Source: a virus. From it: a DNA stretch of 42,959 bases. Of the stretch, positions 7,363-16,536 are shown in pieces (position 1 is the first letter of the stretch; every line of letters begins with the position of its first letter). The notes under the pieces are model-generated. The model saw nothing but the letters and a program-made list of their open reading frames with translations. It was not told the origin of the DNA and made no database searches. A program made the translations under genes and the position numbers. The stretch covers positions 1-42,959 of IMG/VR virus record IMGVR_UViG_3300025769_000241. The stretch is one strand, 5' to 3'.

Positions 7363-10300
7363 ATGGCAGATCAACTCTTTTATGGTAAATTGAGTAATGT
7401 TACTCCTCTAACAGCAGGAAGTAATAGCGTAATCAGATTTTACGGAGATTTTACCTCAGGAAGTAATGTTATAACTAACGTTTCCCTTGTACCTACCTAC
7501 GCAGGTTGGGATATTTTAGTTAATGGTATGGGTATAGTCTCATCAGGGGAAACCCAGGCAAATACTACAGTTGTTTCTTTTGATTCAGCTAGTGCTACCA
7601 TTACTATGAGCTCAGCTTCTCTAGCTACAGCCAATACTCAATTAACTAGAATAAGCCCCCCAGTAGGAACTTATTATATAGCATCTGCTTCTTTTACAGA
7701 TGTAAATTCTTTGTTAAATGTAAATAACATTACAGGAAGTAATGATTCTGATTATAACGGGTCTACTCCTATATATGCTGTATTAGCTCCTGCTGCTAAT
7801 AGTATAGGTACTCTTATTCAAGGTCGTTTCCATAAGTACACAGTTCAAAATGTTCTTTATAGAAACATTCCTACTTCTCAAATATCTATGTATGTTACTT
7901 GGGGGGAAAAAGGTACTCAAACAGAAAGTGGAGATACTTTTTACCCTGGAGTAGGCCAAGCTGTTCCTATTGTCCAGTTATCTACAAGCGAATCTTTAGC
8001 CCCTATGTTTTCTAACAGAATTGCGGGTTTAACAGATCTTGCTAACTCTTCTGAATTTGCCGGTTATCAAATTGAAACTGTAGATTTCTTTGATGACTTA
8101 GTAATCTCGGATATATACTATACAGGTTCATTAGTATCTCAAAATAATAGAAATTTTAACTTCTCAGGTTCTGGTGTAGAAGTAATACTATCAGGTTCAG
8201 ATAACGATAGTGTATTAGTAAATATAGACAGCCGAATCCCAGTATCAGCAAGTGATGCTGGAGTTGGTTTAGCAACAGCATTTAATTTTAGTGGTTCAGG
8301 AGTTGATAGTGTAACTATTACAGATGGAATCGCTAAAGTATACATAACAGGAGGTGGTGGTTCAGGAACTACTGGAACCTCAGGTACTTCAGGTACTTCA
8401 GGTGCCGCGGGTACTTCGGGTACCTCAGGTGAATCTGGGTCAGCCGGTACATCAGGTACTTCAGGCGATGGTACCTCGGGTACTTCCGGAACTTCGGGCA
8501 ATGGTACTGCTGGTACCAGTGGTACATCAGGCGAAGCAGGCACCTCAGGTACAAGCGGTGAAGCCGGTACTTCAGGTACTTCAGGTGAAGCTGGTACTTC
8601 AGGTACAAGCGGTGAAGCAGGCACATCAGGTACTTCAGGCGAGGCAGGTACATCAGGAACTTCAGGTGAAGCTGGAACGTCTGGTACAAGTGGAGAATCA
8701 GGTACATCAGGTACCTCAGGTGAAGGTACTTCAGGAACCTCCGGAACATCAGGCGAAACCGGTACATCCGGTACTTCAGGTGAAGCCGGCACTTCAGGAA
8801 CATCAGGTGAAGCAGGCACATCCGGTACTTCAGGATTAGCTGGTACTTCTGGTACTTCTGGCGAAGCCGGTACTTCTGGTACTTCAGGATTAGATGGTAC
8901 CTCAGGTACAAGTGGCGAAGCTGGTACATCAGGAACATCAGGTGAATCTGGTACTTCAGGTACATCAGGTAATGGCACTTCAGGTACATCCGGTACTTCA
9001 GGCGAAGCCGGTACTTCAGGTACAAGCGGTGAATCAGGAACATCAGGTACAAGTGGAGAGGCTGGCACCTCAGGTACAAGCGGTGAAGATGGTACATCAG
9101 GTACCTCAGGTGAAGCCGGTACCTCAGGAACATCAGGTGAATCTGGTACTTCAGGTACATCTGGTATAGACGGAACTTCAGGTACATCAGGAAATGGTAC
9201 ATCAGGTACATCCGGTACTTCAGGTGAAGCTGGCACTTCAGGTACAAGTGGTGAAACTGGTACTTCTGGTACTTCAGGAGAAGCAGGAACATCAGGTACA
9301 TCAGGTATAGATGGTACTTCAGGAACATCAGGTGTTGATGGTACCTCGGGTACAAGTGGTGAATCAGGAACATCTGGTACATCAGGTTCATCTGGTACTT
9401 CAGGAAATGGTACATCAGGTACTTCTGGTACTTCAGGCGAAGCCGGCACTTCAGGTACTTCAGGCGAATCAGGCACATCAGGAACCTCAGGCGAATCAGG
9501 TACTTCAGGTACTTCTGGTATCGATGGAACATCAGGTACATCTGGTGAATCTGGTACTTCAGGTACATCTGGTATAGACGGAACTTCAGGCACATCAGGT
9601 AATGGTACTTCAGGTACTTCTGGCACTTCAGGCGAATCAGGTACTTCAGGTACAAGCGGTGAAAATGGAACATCAGGTACATCAGGTATAGATGGTACTT
9701 CAGGTACATCAGGTATAGATGGTACCTCAGGAACATCAGGCGAATCCGGCACTTCAGGTACATCAGGTATAGATGGTACATCTGGTACTTCAGGTAATGG
9801 CACTTCTGGTACATCAGGAACTTCTGGCGAATCAGGCACATCAGGTACATCTGGTGAATCCGGTACATCAGGTACTTCAGGTATCGATGGCACTTCAGGT
9901 ACTTCTGGTGTAGACGGTACCTCAGGTACAAGCGGTGAATCTGGTACTTCAGGTACTTCAGGTATAGACGGTACTTCAGGAACGTCAGGTTCATCAGGCA
10001 CTTCAGGAAATGGCACATCAGGTACTAGTGGAACTTCAGGTATTGATGGTACTTCTGGTACATCAGGTAGTTCAGGCACATCAGGTACCTCAGGTATAGA
10101 TGGTACATCAGGTACATCTGGTATAGACGGAACTTCAGGAACATCTGGTGAATCTGGTACTTCAGGAACATCTGGTGAATCTGGCACTTCAGGTACTTCA
10201 GGTGAATCAGGTACCTCAGGTACTTCTGGTATCGATGGAACATCAGGAACATCTGGTGAAAACGGTACTTCAGGTACAAGCGGTTCATCCGGCACTTCAG

Positions 10301-13300
10301 GTACATCAGGCGAAAACGGTACTTCAGGTACTTCAGGCATAGACGGCACTTCAGGAACTTCAGGTTCAAGTGGTTCATCAGGTACATCTGGAAATGGTAC
10401 ATCAGGTACTTCAGGAACTTCTGGTATAGATGGCACTTCAGGAACATCTGGTGAAGATGGCACATCAGGTACCTCAGGCACATCAGGTTCATCTGGTACT
10501 TCAGGCACATCAGGTATAGATGGTACTTCAGGTACAAGTGGTTCATCCGGTACATCCGGTATAGACGGTACTTCAGGTACTTCAGGAAACGGTACTTCAG
10601 GTACTTCAGGTACTTCAGGTATCGATGGTACTTCAGGTACTTCGGGTATTGATGGTACTTCTGGTACATCAGGTTTATCAGGCACTTCAGGAACTTCTGG
10701 TGTAGATGGTACTTCAGGTACAAGCGGTTCATCAGGTACATCAGGTACATCAGGTTCATCAGGTTCATCTGGTACTTCAGGAAACGGCACTTCAGGTACA
10801 TCTGGTATTGACGGCACATCAGGTACCTCAGGAAGTTCAGGCACATCAGGTACCTCAGGATCAAGTGGTTCATCAGGTACCTCAGGTATAGACGGTACTT
10901 CAGGTACTTCAGGCATAGACGGCACTTCAGGAACTTCAGGTTCAAGTGGTTCATCAGGTACATCTGGAAATGGTACATCAGGTACTTCAGGAACTTCTGG
11001 TATAGATGGCACTTCAGGAACTTCAGGTTCAAGCGGTACTTCAGGTACATCAGGCTCATCAGGCACTTCAGGTATAGATGGAACTTCAGGAACATCAGGT
11101 TCAAGTGGTTCATCAGGTACATCAGGTACATCTGGATCGTCAGGTACCTCAGGAAATGGTACTTCTGGTACCTCTGGTATTGATGGTACATCTGGTACTT
11201 CGGGGTCATCAGGCACATCAGGTACCTCAGGATCAAGTGGTTCATCAGGTACCTCAGGTATAGACGGTACTTCAGGTACTTCAGGTTCATCAGGAACTAG
11301 CGGTACTTCAGGTTCATCTGGTACTTCAGGAAACGGTACTTCAGGTACATCTGGTATTAATGGAACATCTGGTACTTCAGGAACTTCAGGTTCAAGTGGT
11401 TCATCAGGTACATCAGGTGCAGATGGTTCATCGGGTACATCAGGTGATAGTGGATCTTCAGGAACATCTGGTTTATCAGGTGTGGATGGTGTTTCGGGTA
11501 CATCTGGATCTTCAGGTTCATCTGGTACTTCAGGAAACGGTACTTCAGGCACTTCAGGCTCAAGTGGCTCATCAGGCACTTCAGGAATAGATGGAACTTC
11601 AGGTACTTCAGGTTCAAGTGGATCATCAGGTACATCAGGAATAGATGGTACATCCGGCACATCAGGAATAGATGGTACATCTGGTACATCAGGTTCATCA
11701 GGAACCTCAGGTAATGGTACTTCAGGAACTTCAGGTACTTCAGGTTCAAGTGGATCATCAGGTACCTCAGGAATAGATGGTACATCAGGCACATCAGGAG
11801 TAGATGGTACATCAGGTACTTCAGGTACAGCAGGCTCATCAGGTACAAGTGGAACTTCAGGTTCATCAGGTTCGTCTGGTACATCTGGAAACGGTACTTC
11901 AGGAACTTCAGGTATAGATGGTACATCAGGCACTTCTGGTTCATCTGGTACTTCAGGTACTTCAGGCTCAAGTGGCTCATCAGGCACTTCAGGAGTAGAT
12001 GGCACTTCAGGTACTTCAGGCATAGACGGTACTTCAGGAACTTCAGGATCAAGTGGTTCATCAGGTACATCTGGAAATGGTACATCAGGTACATCAGGTA
12101 TAGATGGTACATCAGGTACCTCAGGAAGTTCAGGCACATCAGGTACCTCAGGATCAAGTGGTTCATCAGGCACTTCAGGAGTAGATGGAACTTCAGGAAC
12201 TTCAGGTTCAAGTGGATCATCAGGTACATCTGGTACTTCAGGTTCATCAGGTACTTCAGGAGATGGTACATCAGGCACTTCAGGCTCAAGTGGTACATCA
12301 GGCACTTCAGGCTCAAGCGGTACTTCAGGAACAGCAGGATCAAGCGGTACTTCAGGAACAGCAGGATCATCAGGTACTTCAGGTACAGCAGGAAGTTCAG
12401 GAACTAGTGGAACTTCAGGTTCATCTGGTACTTCAGGAAACGGTACTTCAGGTACTTCAGGTACTTCTGGTTCATCCGGTACATCTGGAACTTCGGGCTC
12501 ATCAGGCTCATCAGGTACATCAGGCACATCTGGTGAAGATGGTACTTCAGGAACATCTGGAACTAGTGGATCATCTGGTACATCAGGTACTTCAGGCTCA
12601 TCAGGTACTTCAGGAAACGGTACTTCAGGAACTTCTGGTTCATCAGGTACTTCAGGAACTTCTGGTTCATCTGGCACTTCAGGAACATCAGGTTCTTCAG
12701 GTACATCAGGTACAGCAGGCTCATCAGGAACATCAGGTACTTCGGGTTCAAGCGGTACATCTGGTACCTCTGGTTCGTCAGGTACTTCAGGAAATGGTAC
12801 ATCAGGTACTAGCGGAACTTCAGGTATCGATGGTACTTCAGGAACTTCAGGTTCTTCAGGTACTTCAGGTATAGACGGTACTTCTGGAACATCAGGTTCT
12901 TCAGGCGAATCAGGAACATCAGGTTCTTCAGGTTCAAGCGGTACTTCAGGTAGTTCTGGTATTAGTGGTGTAAATGGAGAGGATGGAACAGCCGGTACTT
13001 CAGGTACATCAGGTATAGGTACTTCAGGTACTTCAGGTTCATCAGGTACTTCAGGAACTTCAGGTTCATCAGGAACATCAGGTTCCGGTACTTCAGGAAC
13101 AAGTGGTTCATCAGGCACATCTGGTACATCAGGTTCATCAGGAACATCAGGTAATGGTACTTCAGGAACATCAGGTTCATCAGGCTCATCAGGTACATCT
13201 GGATCATCAGGCTCAAGCGGTACTTCAGGTTCAGCCGGTTCATCAGGTACTTCAGGTACAGCAGGTTCTTCAGGTACATCTGGAACAGCCGGTTCATCAG

Positions 13301-15495
13301 GTACTTCAGGCTCATCAGGTACGTCAGGTACAGCTGGTAGTTCAGGTACTTCAGGAACATCAGGCTCAGCAGGTACTTCAGGAACATCAGGTTCAGCAGG
13401 TACAAGCGGAACGTCTGGCTCATCAGGTACGTCTGGAACAGCAGGTTCAAGCGGTACTTCAGGCACAGCGGGTTCTTCTGGAACTTCAGGATCTTCAGGC
13501 TCAAGTGGTACATCAGGTACTTCAGGTTCAGCCGGTACTTCAGGTACTTCAGGTTCAGCAGGTACAAGCGGAACATCTGGCTCATCAGGTACAAGCGGAA
13601 CATCAGGCTCATCAGGTACAAGTGGAACAGCAGGCTCATCAGGAACTTCAGGTTCATCAGGTTCTAGCGGTACATCTGGATCATCAGGTTCAAGCGGTAC
13701 TTCAGGAACTTCAGGTTCAGCAGGTACAAGCGGAACATCAGGTAGTTCAGGTAGTTCAGGTACTTCAGGCTCATCAGGTACGTCTGGAACAGCAGGTTCA
13801 AGCGGTACTAGCGGATCATCTGGTTCAAGCGGTACTAGCGGATCATCTGGTTCAAGTGGTACATCTGGATCTTCAGGTTCATCTGGTACTTCAGGAACCT
13901 CAGGTTCAGCAGGTACAAGTGGAACGTCTGGTTCATCAGGTACATCTGGAACAGCTGGTTCAAGCGGTACTTCAGGTAGCTCAGGTTCAAGCGGTACATC
14001 AGGATCTTCAGGCTCAAGTGGTACAAGTGGTTCATCTGGTTCATCAGGTACTAGCGGAACTTCAGGTTCAGCAGGTACAAGTGGAACATCAGGTAGTTCA
14101 GGTACGTCAGGAAGCTCTGGTTCATCAGGTACATCAGGATCTTCAGGTTCAAGCGGTACTTCAGGATCATCAGGCTCAAGTGGTACATCAGGTAGCTCAG
14201 GCTCATCAGGTACTTCAGGAACATCAGGTTCAGCAGGTACAAGTGGGACATCTGGTAGCTCAGGTACTTCAGGATCTTCGGGTTCATCAGGCACTTCAGG
14301 TAGCTCAGGTTCAAGCGGTACTTCAGGCAGCTCAGGCTCATCAGGTACATCTGGATCATCAGGCTCAAGCGGTACTTCAGGCTCAGCTGGTACTTCAGGA
14401 ACATCAGGTTCATCAGGCTCATCAGGTACATCTGGATCATCAGGCTCAAGCGGTACTTCAGGAAGTTCAGGCTCATCAGGTACGTCAGGTACAGCTGGTA
14501 GTTCAGGTACTTCAGGATCTTCAGGCTCAAGCGGTACTAGTGGATCATCTGGTTCAAGCGGTACTAGTGGATCATCGGGTACGTCAGGAAGTTCAGGTTC
14601 AAGCGGTACTTCAGGTAGCTCAGGTTCATCAGGTACAAGCGGAACAAGTGGTTCATCAGGATCATCAGGTACATCAGGTAGCTCAGGCTCATCAGGTACA
14701 AGTGGATCATCAGGAACTTCAGGTTCATCAGGTAGTTCAGGTACTTCAGGAAGCTCTGGTTCATCAGGTACGTCAGGAAGCTCTGGTTCATCAGGTACAT
14801 CAGGATCTTCGGGTTCAAGCGGTACTTCAGGTAGCTCAGGTTCATCAGGTACTTCAGGATCTTCAGGCTCATCAGGAACTTCAGGTTCAAGCGGTTCATC
14901 AGGTACTTCAGGAAGTTCTGGTTCAAGCGGTACTAGCGGATCATCAGGTACTTCAGGTTCAAGCGGTACTAGCGGATCATCAGGTACGTCAGGTTCATCA
15001 GGAAGTTCAGGAACGTCTGGTAGCTCAGGTACAAGTGGTACAGGATTTGATACTATCAGTAACCCAGCTAATAATAGAGTTATTACAGCAGTTACAGGCG
15101 ATCCAAACTCAGGTGTAGCTCAAGCAAACTTAACGTTTGATGGTAATACATTAAAAATTGAAAAAGCTTACTTACAAGCCAATCAAGTAACGTTAACTAA
15201 CAGTGCTACAACTACAATCCTAGATAGTGTTAATACTATTAATGTATCATTAGGTATTACCATTGAATACATCTTAATGGATATTGATGCTAATAATATG
15301 AGAGGTGGTACGTTTATGGCTATTACAAATAATTCTTCAACACGTATTACTGAAACCATGACACAAGACTTCGGAGATACTTCAAATGTAGAATTAACAG
15401 CTACTATAAGTGGAAATAATTTAAGACTTCAAGGTGTAAATAATGGTGCTAGTAATTATTATATAATTTACATAGCTAGAGAGTTAAGTTTCTAA
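7363..15495 (+). CDS. Giant Ser/Thr-rich Gly-X-Y fibre protein (2710 residues)
   Basis: One uninterrupted frame of 2710 codons. Residues 1-335 are an N-terminal beta-rich domain with two NFSGSGV modules (about residues 266-272 and 307-313), presumably the attachment end. Residues about 336-2561 are Gly-X-Y triplets, about 740 of them, almost all GTS, GSS, GEA, GES, GID and GAx; proline is absent from the tract. Short G-N-G steps recur and shift the register by one residue. Charged units (GEA, GES, GID) dominate the first half; after about nt 13160 the tract is made only of Gly, Ser, Thr and Ala. Residues 2562-2710 are a C-terminal domain opening with NNRVITAVTGD and ANLTFDGNTLKI, a junction also present in the 17456 gene. 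If triple-helical at about 0.29 nm per residue the rod would be about 0.6 micrometre. A terminator follows. Confidence 0.88.
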   Translation: MADQLFYGKLSNVTPLTAGSNSVIRFYGDFTSGSNVITNVSLVPTYAGWDILVNGMGIVSSGETQANTTVVSFDSASATITMSSASLATANTQLTRISPPVGTYYIASASFTDVNSLLNVNNITGSNDSDYNGSTPIYAVLAPAANSIGTLIQGRFHKYTVQNVLYRNIPTSQISMYVTWGEKGTQTESGDTFYPGVGQAVPIVQLSTSESLAPMFSNRIAGLTDLANSSEFAGYQIETVDFFDDLVISDIYYTGSLVSQNNRNFNFSGSGVEVILSGSDNDSVLVNIDSRIPVSASDAGVGLATAFNFSGSGVDSVTITDGIAKVYITGGGGSGTTGTSGTSGTSGAAGTSGTSGESGSAGTSGTSGDGTSGTSGTSGNGTAGTSGTSGEAGTSGTSGEAGTSGTSGEAGTSGTSGEAGTSGTSGEAGTSGTSGEAGTSGTSGESGTSGTSGEGTSGTSGTSGETGTSGTSGEAGTSGTSGEAGTSGTSGLAGTSGTSGEAGTSGTSGLDGTSGTSGEAGTSGTSGESGTSGTSGNGTSGTSGTSGEAGTSGTSGESGTSGTSGEAGTSGTSGEDGTSGTSGEAGTSGTSGESGTSGTSGIDGTSGTSGNGTSGTSGTSGEAGTSGTSGETGTSGTSGEAGTSGTSGIDGTSGTSGVDGTSGTSGESGTSGTSGSSGTSGNGTSGTSGTSGEAGTSGTSGESGTSGTSGESGTSGTSGIDGTSGTSGESGTSGTSGIDGTSGTSGNGTSGTSGTSGESGTSGTSGENGTSGTSGIDGTSGTSGIDGTSGTSGESGTSGTSGIDGTSGTSGNGTSGTSGTSGESGTSGTSGESGTSGTSGIDGTSGTSGVDGTSGTSGESGTSGTSGIDGTSGTSGSSGTSGNGTSGTSGTSGIDGTSGTSGSSGTSGTSGIDGTSGTSGIDGTSGTSGESGTSGTSGESGTSGTSGESGTSGTSGIDGTSGTSGENGTSGTSGSSGTSGTSGENGTSGTSGIDGTSGTSGSSGSSGTSGNGTSGTSGTSGIDGTSGTSGEDGTSGTSGTSGSSGTSGTSGIDGTSGTSGSSGTSGIDGTSGTSGNGTSGTSGTSGIDGTSGTSGIDGTSGTSGLSGTSGTSGVDGTSGTSGSSGTSGTSGSSGSSGTSGNGTSGTSGIDGTSGTSGSSGTSGTSGSSGSSGTSGIDGTSGTSGIDGTSGTSGSSGSSGTSGNGTSGTSGTSGIDGTSGTSGSSGTSGTSGSSGTSGIDGTSGTSGSSGSSGTSGTSGSSGTSGNGTSGTSGIDGTSGTSGSSGTSGTSGSSGSSGTSGIDGTSGTSGSSGTSGTSGSSGTSGNGTSGTSGINGTSGTSGTSGSSGSSGTSGADGSSGTSGDSGSSGTSGLSGVDGVSGTSGSSGSSGTSGNGTSGTSGSSGSSGTSGIDGTSGTSGSSGSSGTSGIDGTSGTSGIDGTSGTSGSSGTSGNGTSGTSGTSGSSGSSGTSGIDGTSGTSGVDGTSGTSGTAGSSGTSGTSGSSGSSGTSGNGTSGTSGIDGTSGTSGSSGTSGTSGSSGSSGTSGVDGTSGTSGIDGTSGTSGSSGSSGTSGNGTSGTSGIDGTSGTSGSSGTSGTSGSSGSSGTSGVDGTSGTSGSSGSSGTSGTSGSSGTSGDGTSGTSGSSGTSGTSGSSGTSGTAGSSGTSGTAGSSGTSGTAGSSGTSGTSGSSGTSGNGTSGTSGTSGSSGTSGTSGSSGSSGTSGTSGEDGTSGTSGTSGSSGTSGTSGSSGTSGNGTSGTSGSSGTSGTSGSSGTSGTSGSSGTSGTAGSSGTSGTSGSSGTSGTSGSSGTSGNGTSGTSGTSGIDGTSGTSGSSGTSGIDGTSGTSGSSGESGTSGSSGSSGTSGSSGISGVNGEDGTAGTSGTSGIGTSGTSGSSGTSGTSGSSGTSGSGTSGTSGSSGTSGTSGSSGTSGNGTSGTSGSSGSSGTSGSSGSSGTSGSAGSSGTSGTAGSSGTSGTAGSSGTSGSSGTSGTAGSSGTSGTSGSAGTSGTSGSAGTSGTSGSSGTSGTAGSSGTSGTAGSSGTSGSSGSSGTSGTSGSAGTSGTSGSAGTSGTSGSSGTSGTSGSSGTSGTAGSSGTSGSSGSSGTSGSSGSSGTSGTSGSAGTSGTSGSSGSSGTSGSSGTSGTAGSSGTSGSSGSSGTSGSSGSSGTSGSSGSSGTSGTSGSAGTSGTSGSSGTSGTAGSSGTSGSSGSSGTSGSSGSSGTSGSSGSSGTSGTSGSAGTSGTSGSSGTSGSSGSSGTSGSSGSSGTSGSSGSSGTSGSSGSSGTSGTSGSAGTSGTSGSSGTSGSSGSSGTSGSSGSSGTSGSSGSSGTSGSSGSSGTSGSAGTSGTSGSSGSSGTSGSSGSSGTSGSSGSSGTSGTAGSSGTSGSSGSSGTSGSSGSSGTSGSSGTSGSSGSSGTSGSSGSSGTSGTSGSSGSSGTSGSSGSSGTSGSSGTSGSSGSSGTSGSSGSSGTSGSSGSSGTSGSSGSSGTSGSSGSSGTSGSSGSSGTSGSSGSSGTSGSSGSSGTSGSSGTSGSSGTSGSSGTSGSSGSSGTSGSSGTSGTGFDTISNPANNRVITAVTGDPNSGVAQANLTFDGNTLKIEKAYLQANQVTLTNSATTTILDSVNTINVSLGITIEYILMDIDANNMRGGTFMAITNNSSTRITETMTQDFGDTSNVELTATISGNNLRLQGVNNGASNYYIIYIARELSF
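10316..10445 (+). repeat. 130-bp exact direct repeat, copy 1
   Basis: Identical base for base to 10892-11021, an offset of 576 bases (64 triplets). It indicates a segmental duplication or recombination inside the triplet tract that kept the frame. Confidence 0.9.
10892..11021 (+). repeat. 130-bp exact direct repeat, copy 2
   Basis: Second copy of the exact repeat at 10316-10445. Confidence 0.9.
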
Positions 15496-15516
15496 TAATA
15501 ATTAAATACTTAATAT

Positions 15517-15545
15517 AGGGTGCCCCATTAGGGGCACCTTTTTTA
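15517..15545 (+). terminator. Intrinsic terminator after giant fibre gene
   Basis: Stem GGTGCCCC / GGGGCACC with an ATTA loop, followed by a run of six Ts. The candidate promoter motif for the next gene begins at once after it. Confidence 0.95.
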
Positions 15546-15556
15546 ATATGTATAAC
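15545..15556 (+). promoter_or_regulatory. Candidate late promoter motif (AATATGTATAAC)
   Basis: Motif with the G variant, 19 bases upstream of the ATG at 15576 and part of a leader duplicated at 16505. Confidence 0.5.
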
Positions 15557-15575
15557 CAACATTTGATAGTGAAAA

Positions 15576-16487
15576 ATGGCAAACGAATTTAGAATCAAAA
15601 ATGGACTTATAGTCACAGGATCAGCTTATACTTCAGAAAGTATGTTTGCTCCTAACCTTCCTACAGAAACCTCCCCTTCATATTTTTTAACATGGAGAAC
15701 AACAGATGGTAGGTTTGAAGTAACACCTGCAACCGCTACAGCATTTACTTTAGGATGTTGGAATTATGATGGATATGCTACTACCCCTACAGCTGGAGAA
15801 TTTACACTTAGAGGTAATGGCGCTAATAGATTAGACAGTAACCTTGCCAGTATATGGTTTCATGCAACTGATAATTTATCTGTTAATCAATCTTCAACTT
15901 TTAATACAATAGGTCCCAATACAGTTCTAACTTTTTATATTAATAATCAAGTTATTAAATATACAATTACAGGAGTAACTGTCAATACTACTACTAATGT
16001 TTACACTTTTGTTACATCCCATATATCAGGAGATAGTGGGGCATTTAATATAGGAGATGAATTGTGTTATGAGGTAACTATTTCTAGTTCAGGAGGTTCT
16101 TCCTCAGCTTCACAATGTCTTTCTGTACAAATGCACGACAATCCCAACACAGTATACAATACTAATGGAGATTCAATATTTAATAGAATAGTTGGTCAAA
16201 ATGTATGGTCAAAACCTTACGGAACAGTTGATGCTAATATAGATTCAATCCTCTTAGCCCCTTCCGATCTAAATAATACAAATATAGTAAATTTTATAAC
16301 AGGATATAGTGGAAAACTTAGATTAAATTATTCAAACCCAATATCAGGTACCAGTTCACTTACGATTTTTAATTATACTGGGTATAGTGCGGGTAATAAT
16401 GGTGTTAATTTATTTGTTACTTATAGTAGTGGAAATTCTGGTTATACTATAGCAAATAATGAACAGTTTACTTTATGTAAAATATAA
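15576..16487 (+). CDS. Fibre/adaptor protein, paralogue A
   Basis: A 303-residue protein beginning MANEFRIKNGLIVTG, an opening I know from tail-fibre and adaptor proteins of T4-like phages. The rest is Thr/Asn/Gly-rich and predicted beta, without Gly-X-Y repeats or membrane segments. It is a paralogue of the next gene: both start with the same 12-15 residues, share FAPNLPTETSP/FAPNLPEETSP and a TWR-x-x-DGRFE motif at residues 45-60, and contain a Cys-Trp pair near residue 70. A short Ser-rich linker (residues about 168-178) separates two domains that may themselves be related (both end with a TI-type strand and an LC or VC motif). Probably a tail fibre or fibre-anchoring subunit; the precise role is unknown. 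Confidence 0.75.
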   Translation: MANEFRIKNGLIVTGSAYTSESMFAPNLPTETSPSYFLTWRTTDGRFEVTPATATAFTLGCWNYDGYATTPTAGEFTLRGNGANRLDSNLASIWFHATDNLSVNQSSTFNTIGPNTVLTFYINNQVIKYTITGVTVNTTTNVYTFVTSHISGDSGAFNIGDELCYEVTISSSGGSSSASQCLSVQMHDNPNTVYNTNGDSIFNRIVGQNVWSKPYGTVDANIDSILLAPSDLNNTNIVNFITGYSGKLRLNYSNPISGTSSLTIFNYTGYSAGNNGVNLFVTYSSGNSGYTIANNEQFTLCKI

Positions 16488-16504
16488 CTAACATATTATT
16501 TTTT

Positions 16505-16516
16505 AATATGTATAAC
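16505..16516 (+). promoter_or_regulatory. Candidate late promoter motif (AATATGTATAAC)
   Basis: Identical to the copy at 15545, 20 bases upstream of the ATG at 16537. ACATATT (16491-16497) and AATATGT (16505-16511) form a weak AT-only inverted repeat overlapping it. Confidence 0.5.
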
Positions 16517-16536
16517 TAACATTTGGATAGTGAAAA

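Larger units (their letters stand above)
8368..15045 (+). repeat. Long GTS/GSS nine-base repeat tract
   Basis: About 742 consecutive nine-base units of the type GGT-ACT-TCA. Synonymous codons are heavily mixed (TCA/TCT/TCC/TCG/AGT/AGC; ACT/ACA/ACC/ACG; GGT/GGC/GGA/GGG), so neighbouring units are rarely identical at the DNA level. Confidence 0.95.

Noticed and set aside
8139-14294. A 2051-codon open frame on the minus strand (PEVPDEP-type repeats)
   Set aside because: It is the mirror of the nine-base GTS repeat: no complement of the GGN-ACN-TCN/AGY units used here gives a stop in that frame. It lacks start context and non-repetitive domains, and would run opposite to every other gene.
8368-15045. 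Regular repeats considered as a CRISPR array
   Set aside because: Repeats are contiguous nine-base coding units with no spacers and keep one reading frame throughout.
13103-15118. Long open plus-strand frame of HQVLQVQ-type repeats inside the giant fibre gene
   Set aside because: Shifted-frame shadow of the same repeat; the GTS frame has real N- and C-terminal domains and the shadow does not.
16491-16511. ACATATT...AATATGT inverted repeat as a terminator after paralogue A
   Set aside because: The stem is only seven A/T-rich pairs and the second arm is part of the candidate promoter motif; too weak to call.
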